Assembly: GCA_009781325.1 (NCBI GenBank)
Contig: WQYJ01000026.1
Span: 1-15,452, forward strand
Length of the DNA stretch: 15,452 nucleotides
Reading direction: 5' to 3'
From: Propionibacteriaceae bacterium
Lineage (GTDB): Bacteria > Actinomycetota > Actinomycetes > Propionibacteriales > Propionibacteriaceae
The position numbers and the translations under genes were made by a program. Below the pieces are notes generated by a model that saw only the letters and a program-made list of their open reading frames with translations, was not told where the DNA came from and searched no databases. Below, piece by piece: positions 1-6,463 of the stretch (positions are counted from its first letter, which is position 1; every line of letters begins with the position of its first letter).

Positions 1-2247
1 TATCCGCCGCAACAACCGCCTCAACCGGTACAGCCCCATCCCCACGGGCAACGGACGCAACCGGTACAGCCCCATCCCCACGGGCAACCAACCCAACCAG
101 TCCAGCCACATCCCCACGGGCAACCTGTTCACCCTGGTCAACCCATTCATCCCGGGCAGCACCATCCTGGGCAGCAACCACCTCAACCAGCACAACAGTA
201 TCCGCCGGCTGGCCCCTATCCCCCTGCGCACCCGCATGTTCCGGCACAACCCTATGGCTCGCCGCAGCAACATACTCCGGCGCAGCCCTATGCTCCTATC
301 CCTGCGCATACTCCCCAGCCGCTAGCTCCTACTCACCCGCACATCCCCGTACCGCCTGCAGTGCCGCAGCAGCCGTACTCTATGCAGCAATATCCCCCAG
401 CACCAGTACATCCGCAGCACTATCCCCCAGCACAGCACTATCCCCCAGCTCCGCAACCCTATGCCCAGGAAACCCAGCCGCCAGAAAAGGTACAGGGCAA
501 TGTCCTTCCCGGCATCGTTGTCGCTATCCTGGTCTTTGCTCTCATCAGTGCAACCACCACCATCGGCCAGTCAGTATCGTCTGTGTCCTTCAACAGCCCC
601 TGGCTTCCCGCCGACAGCCACCGTACTCATTTCGCCAGCTCCGCCCCGATGGGCTTTGCTTTCTCCGAGTGGTCACGTCCGGACTTCATCAGTCTGGATC
701 GTTCAAACATGATGGGACTGGCTTTGTGGTACCGGGTAACAAGTTTGCATGTTCTGGACACCCAGTACGGAAGACTGCGGACCATCTACACCGGCTCCGA
801 TGGCACCGCTACGTCATTAACCGATTCCCTGTGGACACTCGATTTCGACGGAGCCCGCACAGCCATCGAGGTCGACGTGCATGAGGTTGATGAGGACTTC
901 CAAGTTGATCTGCTTATCCTTGAACCCGGCCGACTCGATCTTCCGAAGAATCTGACAGCTGGGCAGCAGTGGGATTCCTCAGGTTCAGCCACCATCTGGA
1001 ATTCCGCCTCGCAGGAGGCCACAGACGAGTCTTACTCTGCCGCCTATTCAACAGCCGAAGCAGCCGACGCCAATCTGGCGGGACGAGGCTGCCTTGATGT
1101 CACGATGGAACAGACCATCGGCGAGCAGTCATCAACCACAGTACGAACGTGGTGTCCCAAGGTAGGCATAGCCGCCTATTCCTCCCCCACCGGCACCTGG
1201 AAGCCGACCGACCTCTTCCCCGTGATCGATCTCGGCGCCGACGAGCCCTTCAATTGGAGCGAAGTCGAGAGTCTGACCTTCAATCCGCTCGCCATCAAAG
1301 AACTCGACTTCTTTGGGAGGGTTCTCGTAACACCTGTCTCACCCATGGGCGTACTGAATGGGGCCATCAGCTATGGGGATCGGCAGTTCCCAGACCTCTA
1401 CCGCATCACACTCGGCGACGATTCTCACATGAATTGGGGTGTACGCCCTGGCGGTACGCTCACCGCAACCGCAACCTTTGCCGGTATGACGCTGGTTGCC
1501 ACCACGAACCGTAATGTGATCGCCTACGATGAAGACGGCCGCTGGCTCTGGGAGACATCACTGTCCGATCTGACCATGGTTCCTCCCGTACGCTTCCAAG
1601 ACTGGGCCATCATCGTCACACTGGATGGTTCTGTGATGGCTTTGGATCTGCGCACAGGGGCCACCACATGGAGCACCAGCCTTGGCGAAGGGATCCGAAG
1701 CTTTCCCGTAGCAACGCCTGATTACCTGCTCGTCGCTAATCAGGCAGGAGCACTGGCATGTCTGGACTCCAAGGGAGCAATCCTCTGGGTCGTGGATGCC
1801 GGGGTCCCGCAAGCCATGACTGTGTCAGGCGGAGAGGATCCAGTGGTGGTCTACGCTGCCGGCGGTTCAGTTGTGTTACGGGGCTATTCACTGTCGGATG
1901 GGAGCCTCCTTTGGCGCAGCCGGGTCTATCAAGCCCCCCACGACCTGTATTCCCTTGATTCGGCATTGGTGTTACGCAACGAGAGCATAGTGCTTGGAAT
2001 CGACTGGGCAACAGGCGATGTCCTGTGGAACTGGTCCGAGCAGCGCACGGGTGCCGGTTTCGCTGGCTCAGAGCGCGTACTCTTGTTGGGTGACACTGAC
2101 ATGATCCTGCTAGATGCCAATGGAAAGCAAGTACGCACCTGGCCGCATAGCTTCCAAGGTTCAATCACCCCTTCATGGTCCCTCATCACAGTAGGCACAA
2201 CTGTGATCGCCTTCGATGGCTTTACGATAGAAATCGGGGTGATGTGA
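1..2247 (+). CDS. Membrane-anchored PQQ-like beta-propeller protein with Pro/Gln/His-rich N-terminus (5' partial)
   Basis: The reading frame is open from base 1 with no stop, so the true start lies left of the window; the GTG at 361 is only an internal codon. The first ~165 visible residues are low-complexity Pro/Gln/His/Tyr (YPPA and QPHPHGQ motifs), followed by one hydrophobic segment near visible residues 168-190 (VLPGIVVAILVFALIS). The remaining ~555 residues should then be outside the cell. Residues ~465-745 carry PQQ/WD-like blades of the form 'ALD..TG...W' (NVIAYDEDGRWLWET, SVMALDLRTGATTWS, VLGIDWATGDVLWNW). Two Cys (GRGCLDV, RTWCPK) could form a disulfide. Such propellers usually bind ligands or proteins; no quinoprotein dehydrogenase catalytic signature is visible, so I call it a binding or sensing module. 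The TGA stop shares one base with the next gene's ATG, which points to translational coupling. Confidence 0.8.
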   Translation, partial: YPPQQPPQPVQPHPHGQRTQPVQPHPHGQPTQPVQPHPHGQPVHPGQPIHPGQHHPGQQPPQPAQQYPPAGPYPPAHPHVPAQPYGSPQQHTPAQPYAPIPAHTPQPLAPTHPHIPVPPAVPQQPYSMQQYPPAPVHPQHYPPAQHYPPAPQPYAQETQPPEKVQGNVLPGIVVAILVFALISATTTIGQSVSSVSFNSPWLPADSHRTHFASSAPMGFAFSEWSRPDFISLDRSNMMGLALWYRVTSLHVLDTQYGRLRTIYTGSDGTATSLTDSLWTLDFDGARTAIEVDVHEVDEDFQVDLLILEPGRLDLPKNLTAGQQWDSSGSATIWNSASQEATDESYSAAYSTAEAADANLAGRGCLDVTMEQTIGEQSSTTVRTWCPKVGIAAYSSPTGTWKPTDLFPVIDLGADEPFNWSEVESLTFNPLAIKELDFFGRVLVTPVSPMGVLNGAISYGDRQFPDLYRITLGDDSHMNWGVRPGGTLTATATFAGMTLVATTNRNVIAYDEDGRWLWETSLSDLTMVPPVRFQDWAIIVTLDGSVMALDLRTGATTWSTSLGEGIRSFPVATPDYLLVANQAGALACLDSKGAILWVVDAGVPQAMTVSGGEDPVVVYAAGGSVVLRGYSLSDGSLLWRSRVYQAPHDLYSLDSALVLRNESIVLGIDWATGDVLWNWSEQRTGAGFAGSERVLLLGDTDMILLDANGKQVRTWPHSFQGSITPSWSLITVGTTVIAFDGFTIEIGVM
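22..129 (+). repeat. Three 36-bp tandem repeats in the Pro-rich region
   Basis: Near-identical units begin at 22, 58 and 94, each with a core close to CAACCGGTACAGCCCCATCC. Each encodes 12 residues of the type QPVQPHPHGQxx inside the Pro-rich N-terminal region of the propeller protein. The period keeps the frame, so copy number could vary without disrupting the gene. The third copy is the most diverged. Confidence 0.85.
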
Positions 2248-3992
2248 TGAGGGGCATCTTCTTCGAACCGTTCGTAATGGCGCGCGACGTACTCTCTGCT
2301 GCCTTCGTTAAACCCGTGCAGGATGGTCGGCCCCACCCAGACCAATGGCCCCGCGGACTTCCGGCCATCGGAGCAGCAGTACTGGTTGTTTATGTCCTGT
2401 TGGCCCTGGCAGCAGTCTTTGCCGTCCCGCTGCGCCAACACACCACCCTGGTCATCTCAATGTCATCAATGAATAGCCTGCCCCAGCCCGCCATATGGCT
2501 CCTGCAGTGCGGCGTGGTTTTGACTATGGCCTTGCTCTACACTGCTGCACTCCACACTTCGTGGTTGCTGCGTTTAGTTCTGTTTGTCCTTGGTGGCTTT
2601 GCCCTCTTCTTTTTCGTCGCACCAGCAGTGATCACAGTGCCGTGGGTCGTTTTCCTGTCGGTGCTTCTTTACATTGGTCTGTTCGTCTTCACGATAGTAC
2701 GGTCCCGTCGAGAATTCGCCTGGTGGGAGTTTGTGGTCATCACCATCGTCGTCGGCTCCATGATGCTCATACCTTCGATGATCGCTGCTAGCTCTCCAAC
2801 TGTCTTTGCAGGCGAGGGCCCAGCATTACACATTGTCGGCATTGAGGGGACCTTCGCCAGTTTGGGATTATTGTCCTACCCAGTACTGATGGTGGCTGGT
2901 GCAGCTCCCGCCCAGATTGTGGTGACCGGCGCAGTCGCAGTCACCAACCGCCCGGTTGTACGCTCACTTCTGCTCGGGATTACGCTCTTGGGTCTCACAT
3001 GGCTAACACTCAGCACCATACTTGATTGGCAGGAAGGTTCAGAGGACCTCAGTCTCTCTGCTCTAGCCGCTGGTGTTGTCACTTGGAGCCTCATCTTAGG
3101 CTTATTGGCGTTGTGGTTGAAACGCGGACAAGCGCGAGCACCCGAAGAGCCTTCTTCTTTCCCTGATACCTGGTCATCATGGCTCTACCCGCTGGCTGCT
3201 GCAATAGCAGGAGTAGCTCTTGTGCTAATACCACTGGGGATGATCATTCAAGTCCTCCATTTCGCGGGCTCTCCAGAACTGATAGCGATCATCGAACACA
3301 TTTGGAACGGATTCAGCGACAACAACCCCGCCCTCCTGTGGCGAACCGTGCTCGGGTTCGTACTGATAGGAATCGCTTGGAGAATCAGCGGTCGTGGTCG
3401 CCCCACCGAAGCCATGCTCATCAGCGTCCTTGCTGTGTCGATGATCATGGAAGGTCTTGGTCTGATTCCTGCTCTGGCCTTCCTCCATGAGGAAAACACC
3501 CGAATGACTGGCCTACTAGCCTGCGCTGCCGCCTTCGTTATCGGCTGTATCCTGCTGATCCGCCGTCATATGGATGCCGAGCGGGCTGGGCTGATCCTAG
3601 CTGTGGTGCTCTTGGCGGTTCTTTATCCCATCCGCAATGTCCTCGACGATCCCGCCGGGACAGCCCTGTACTTCAGTGCTCCGCTAATACTGCTCTTCGG
3701 TCTGACGTGGCGCGTACTTTCAGACGCCGAATTCCTAGACGGCGACACCCGCGTGTTCCCACGTTCCACACGAGTGCTCCTCTTCATGGCCAATACCTTG
3801 TTTGCTGCCACCTTGGTTGCCTTCATCGCCCTAGCCAGCGCAACAGCCACCGCTATTGATCCTTCACAATGGTCCGATTTCGGCGATTGGGCACTCGGCG
3901 GCCCCCTCTACATCGGCGCCATGGTCGCCTGCCTCTGGCTAGCCGTACGAAAGAAGGCCCCAACCCCCGAACAAGCCCCCATTTCCGCATAG
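2247..3992 (+). CDS. Polytopic integral membrane protein, unknown function
   Basis: The ATG at 2247 overlaps the last base of the preceding gene's TGA, giving a 581-aa protein beginning MRGIFFEPFV. The frame is open further upstream, but that stretch lies inside the previous gene and is polar. After a short polar N-terminus the chain is dominated by hydrophobic segments, roughly 15 in number (for example residues ~40-60, then pairs through to ~565), with short polar loops and a basic C-terminal tail (VRKKAPTPEQ). No transporter, permease or glycosyltransferase motif could be recognised. The one-base overlap suggests it is co-translated with the propeller protein, so the two may form a complex with this protein as the membrane platform; that is inference. 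The gene is followed directly by a strong inverted repeat. Confidence 0.8.
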   Translation: MRGIFFEPFVMARDVLSAAFVKPVQDGRPHPDQWPRGLPAIGAAVLVVYVLLALAAVFAVPLRQHTTLVISMSSMNSLPQPAIWLLQCGVVLTMALLYTAALHTSWLLRLVLFVLGGFALFFFVAPAVITVPWVVFLSVLLYIGLFVFTIVRSRREFAWWEFVVITIVVGSMMLIPSMIAASSPTVFAGEGPALHIVGIEGTFASLGLLSYPVLMVAGAAPAQIVVTGAVAVTNRPVVRSLLLGITLLGLTWLTLSTILDWQEGSEDLSLSALAAGVVTWSLILGLLALWLKRGQARAPEEPSSFPDTWSSWLYPLAAAIAGVALVLIPLGMIIQVLHFAGSPELIAIIEHIWNGFSDNNPALLWRTVLGFVLIGIAWRISGRGRPTEAMLISVLAVSMIMEGLGLIPALAFLHEENTRMTGLLACAAAFVIGCILLIRRHMDAERAGLILAVVLLAVLYPIRNVLDDPAGTALYFSAPLILLFGLTWRVLSDAEFLDGDTRVFPRSTRVLLFMANTLFAATLVAFIALASATATAIDPSQWSDFGDWALGGPLYIGAMVACLWLAVRKKAPTPEQAPISA

Positions 3993-3995
3993 CAT

Positions 3996-4030
3996 GTACG
4001 TTTTCCCTGCATCATGAAGGGAAAACGTAC
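3996..4030. terminator. Hairpin between convergent genes
   Basis: GTACGTTTTCCCT (3996-4008) and AGGGAAAACGTAC (4018-4030) are perfect 13-bp inverted repeats around a 9-nt loop. The hairpin lies 3 bases after the stop of the polytopic gene and at the 3' end of the minus-strand nucleotidyltransferase unit, so it probably ends transcription from both sides. There is no clear U-run, which is common for actinobacterial hairpin terminators. Confidence 0.6.
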
Positions 4031-4107
4031 CCACTAATGAAGCGGTCGGCGATTGACACTATTTGATGCGCAGCAGCACAGGCTTCCTTCACATCCTCGT
4101 TAGTCAC
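4012..4107 (-). pseudogene. 31-codon ORF overlapping the nucleotidyltransferase gene, possible truncated HEPN-type partner
   Basis: A GTG at 4107 opens a frame of 31 codons (VTNEDVKEACAAAHQIVSIA...) ending at TGA 4012-4014. It overlaps the 3' end of the upstream gene by 8 bases and has an AAGGA about 8 nt before the GTG. The first ~25 residues look like an amphipathic helix of the kind that starts small HEPN-type proteins, which commonly follow minimal nucleotidyltransferase genes with a short overlap. The stop falls in the loop of the 3996-4030 hairpin, and nothing resembling the rest of a HEPN protein follows. It could be a degraded partner gene, a genuine small protein, or chance. Confidence 0.35.
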
Positions 4108-4696
4108 CTGCGTTGTCCTTTCCTATGAGGCTTACCATGGGCCTGGAAGCAACCTGCGACAAGAAGTGGTCGTTTTTCCGATCGATCCATGCTTGCGCGG
4201 TTGTACGGAAAATGTTGACTTCCATTCCTAATCTTTCGCGTGCTGCTTCTTGCACGGAAATCAGATCATCGACCGACAGGGTTCCAATAGCCATCACGTC
4301 AACGTCACGCGGCGGCAATCCTTCGACTCCCGTACGCCTCTCTGCCCAAGAACCGTAAATAAATGCACCCTCCACGGTTGGGTTTGCTCCAAGCAGTTCC
4401 CGCAGCACTGGGACCGGCCCATACGTGGCAGCAATGATCTCAGCCATGGGGACATAAAGCGGATGGTGGACATTAACCCGTACGAGTCTATTGTTACCAT
4501 CACGCCTATCTAGGAGAACCCCACTATCAACAAGGCGTGATACCTCTTTGTGTACGACTGCCTGTGCTAAGCCGGTGCTGCGTTGGATACTTGCCAGGGT
4601 TTGCTCCTGATCAGAACGAAGAAAAGCCTCAGCGAGAATCGCCCCAAGGGCATCCGATCGTACAAATGGAGTCAATACAGGGGGCATCTTCTTCAC
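4100..4696 (-). CDS. Winged-helix DNA-binding / minimal nucleotidyltransferase fusion
   Basis: The 198-aa protein has an N-terminal winged helix (residues ~15-78: LASIQRSTGLAQAVVHKEVSRLVDSG, then a basic wing DRRDGNNRLVRV). The C-terminal half is a nucleotidyltransferase fold with the GS motif (G115-S116-W) and D131-V-D133, plus a possible third carboxylate at E159. The catalytic pattern therefore looks intact. Single-domain relatives are the MNT partners of HEPN proteins in toxin-antitoxin pairs, where they nucleotidylate the HEPN protein; versions fused to a winged helix may also repress their own promoter. Translation starts at GTG 4696 or ATG 4687. A TATAAT ends 8 bases before the GTG and no ribosome site precedes it, which fits a leaderless mRNA starting at the GTG. 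The usual HEPN partner is absent apart from the 31-codon stump at its 3' end. Confidence 0.8.
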   Translation of the reverse strand: MKKMPPVLTPFVRSDALGAILAEAFLRSDQEQTLASIQRSTGLAQAVVHKEVSRLVDSGVLLDRRDGNNRLVRVNVHHPLYVPMAEIIAATYGPVPVLRELLGANPTVEGAFIYGSWAERRTGVEGLPPRDVDVMAIGTLSVDDLISVQEAARERLGMEVNIFRTTAQAWIDRKNDHFLSQVASRPMVSLIGKDNAGD

Positions 4697-4704
4697 AAAA
4701 CACG

Positions 4705-4710
4705 ATTATA
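4705..4710 (-). promoter_or_regulatory. -10 box of the nucleotidyltransferase gene
   Basis: A perfect TATAAT on the minus strand sits 8 bases before the GTG start at 4696, so transcription would begin at or within a few bases of the start codon. No good -35 hexamer is seen at 16-18 bp spacing. The next bases upstream hold an imperfect GCAT...ATGC dyad (4711-4724) that might be an operator for the winged-helix domain. Confidence 0.5.
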
Positions 4711-4772
4711 GCATCGCGTTATGCGAATTTCCTACCCCTGCGATGGTTTCAAGCTGGAAGGCGGCCGCATAA

Positions 4773-4826
4773 CTCACTAGCAGGCGTACTTTGTCGTCAA
4801 AGCGACGACAAAGTACGCCCAGTGAG
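4773..4826 (-). terminator. Long imperfect hairpin after the 486-aa lipoprotein gene
   Basis: GGCGTACTTTGTCGTC (4783-4798) and its reverse complement (4804-4819) form a perfect 16-bp stem with a 5-nt loop. An outer CTCACT/AGTGAG pair (4773-4778 with 4821-4826) extends it after a small asymmetric bulge. It begins 8 bases past the lipoprotein stop and most likely ends that transcript, keeping it apart from the nucleotidyltransferase promoter. The outer sequence GGCGTACTT recurs in the hairpin at 8113-8155. Confidence 0.65.
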
Positions 4827-4833
4827 GTTAGGG

Positions 4834-6294
4834 CTATGAATCGTAGGGGTTTTCTGTGGAGCCGGAGGGTACGGAGTTGCCTTGGTTGCCGGTGGTTTCG
4901 ATCCATACGGTGTATTCGTAGTTGCCTCTGACGTCGATCTTCATGGCGCCGGGAGAACTGTAACTCTCCTTGAATTCGTGGTAGTAGCCGGAGGGGCCGA
5001 AGGAGTATTGGTTGCCATACCAGGTGTCTCCCGAGGCGTAGACCAGGCGATAGGAGCCAACGGGAACTCGAATGTTGAGCGTTGCCCCAGCTTTCACATA
5101 GGCCGACACCACTGGGGTTGACGTACCCCACTTGAAGAAAGTGACATGGCGATCCTCACCCGGGCCGGTGATGACCTTGAATGGCTGCCCTGACTTGCCA
5201 GCCTGCAGCAGGCCCGTACCAGGGCGCGTCTGCGCAGGTACGAACTGCGGCTTGAGGGCTTCTATACCCCGACCGATCTCGGAATCCCAGGCTTCATCCA
5301 CCCCAACAAGCGCCGCGAAAGACCCATTCTGCGGTGTCACACTGTAACGCGAAACCTGGTCGATAAGGTTTTCTGCCATCGACAAGGATGCGCTGTACGA
5401 ACCCTTCTCAGTGCTCACCTCAACAGTCAGCTTCACCGTGGTGCTCCTAGGATCACCCACGGATGCCGGGACATCAACAATCTTGCGCACCTCACGCTGG
5501 AAGGCATCCGGAGCTAATCCTCCGAAGATCTTCTTGTCCCCATAGGATTCAATAGCCTTGGTGGTCTGATACTCAATCACAGCCTTGGGATCCGGGTAGG
5601 CAAGCTCCGTACTGAAGGTGTTGGACTCCCCCGCCTCGCAGGATTCACTTGTGACTAGGTGAGCAACACCGGCTGGAATTCCGGTGACTTCCTCAACGAA
5701 GGAACTCCTCGTCGCGTGAATGATCGCTTGACTCCACTGCGGCATTCGCTCAGCAGCAAGGGTAAACAATTCCGCATTGGCCTTGCTGAAACCCAGGGTT
5801 GCCTCATGGAAGGTGAACGGCTCAATGTTGACAGTAATCTGCGAATCATCAGCCACGACGAGCACCGGAATCTCGATCACACTGTATTGCACAGCCTTAG
5901 GGTGGGTATACAACCATTCCTGCCAAGCGACCTTCCCCATGGGCGCCAAGGTTGCCGCTGCCTCATCCAAAGATTCGTACGACACCTCCAGCGGCGTTGT
6001 CCCCATGACCTTATCGTTGACCATCGCCAACTCTGGCAGCAGGATCGGGATCATATAGACCGACTCATTACCGGTGTCTTTGAGCGCTTTCTTCACGTCG
6101 CCCAACTTCAGTCCGATCAAGTACGGCTCCTTCGCCGCCTGTTCAAAAATGGCCGATTCGATGGCGACGAGCCGCTTATCGAAGAAATTATCGATAGCTG
6201 CGCATCCTGAAAGACTTGATAGCACCACAACAAGACCCAGGGCAAGCGCGAGCGCATGCGTTCTCCTCGAATTCACCTTCCAACTCCAGAGCAT
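4834..6294 (-). CDS. Secreted lipoprotein of unknown function (486 aa)
   Basis: The start is the ATG at 6294, preceded by a strong AGGAGG at 4-nt spacing (AGGAGGAAATATG); the frame is open further upstream but that part is not signal-like. Residues 8-30 form a lipoprotein signal peptide (NSRR, then a hydrophobic run) with lipobox L28-S-G-C31, so the mature protein should be lipid-anchored outside the membrane. The body (~residues 35-370) shows no family I can name. The last ~110 residues look like a beta-rich domain: VPVGSYRLVYASGDTWYG is followed by YSFGPSGYYHEF. This pattern of 'G.Y....G..WYG....FG....Y' recurs at the C-terminus of assorted Gram-positive surface proteins, though I cannot name the domain. 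It is divergent from the beta-helix gene and followed by its own hairpin. Confidence 0.78.
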   Translation of the reverse strand: MLWSWKVNSRRTHALALALGLVVVLSSLSGCAAIDNFFDKRLVAIESAIFEQAAKEPYLIGLKLGDVKKALKDTGNESVYMIPILLPELAMVNDKVMGTTPLEVSYESLDEAAATLAPMGKVAWQEWLYTHPKAVQYSVIEIPVLVVADDSQITVNIEPFTFHEATLGFSKANAELFTLAAERMPQWSQAIIHATRSSFVEEVTGIPAGVAHLVTSESCEAGESNTFSTELAYPDPKAVIEYQTTKAIESYGDKKIFGGLAPDAFQREVRKIVDVPASVGDPRSTTVKLTVEVSTEKGSYSASLSMAENLIDQVSRYSVTPQNGSFAALVGVDEAWDSEIGRGIEALKPQFVPAQTRPGTGLLQAGKSGQPFKVITGPGEDRHVTFFKWGTSTPVVSAYVKAGATLNIRVPVGSYRLVYASGDTWYGNQYSFGPSGYYHEFKESYSSPGAMKIDVRGNYEYTVWIETTGNQGNSVPSGSTENPYDS

Positions 6295-6313
6295 ATTTCC
6301 TCCTGTGAACAGT

Positions 6314-6319
6314 ATTGTA
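6314..6319 (-). promoter_or_regulatory. Candidate -10 box of the 486-aa lipoprotein gene
   Basis: TACAAT on the minus strand (5 of 6 matches to TATAAT) lies 19 bases before the ATG at 6294, giving a short leader with the AGGAGG ribosome site. No convincing -35 is visible at the expected distance. Confidence 0.4.
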
Positions 6320-6463
6320 TTCCAACTACTCACCTCAGATGACCGATCTGCAGCAAACAACAGCATGGGGAAATACACCCATCGTGGCCATGCAGGGACC
6401 ATGCATATGGTTAGGGAAAACAGTGCGGTGCAGAGAGGCCCGCACAAGAAATGAGGAGAATAA

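Noticed and set aside
361..363. GTG at 361 as the start of the propeller gene
   Set aside because: The same frame is open back to base 1 with the same Pro/Gln/His-rich composition and no ribosome site precedes the GTG, so the gene starts outside the window.
2175..2246. Upstream start for the polytopic membrane protein
   Set aside because: The 24 extra residues are polar and overlap the coding part of the propeller gene; the ATG overlapping the stop codon is the natural coupled start.
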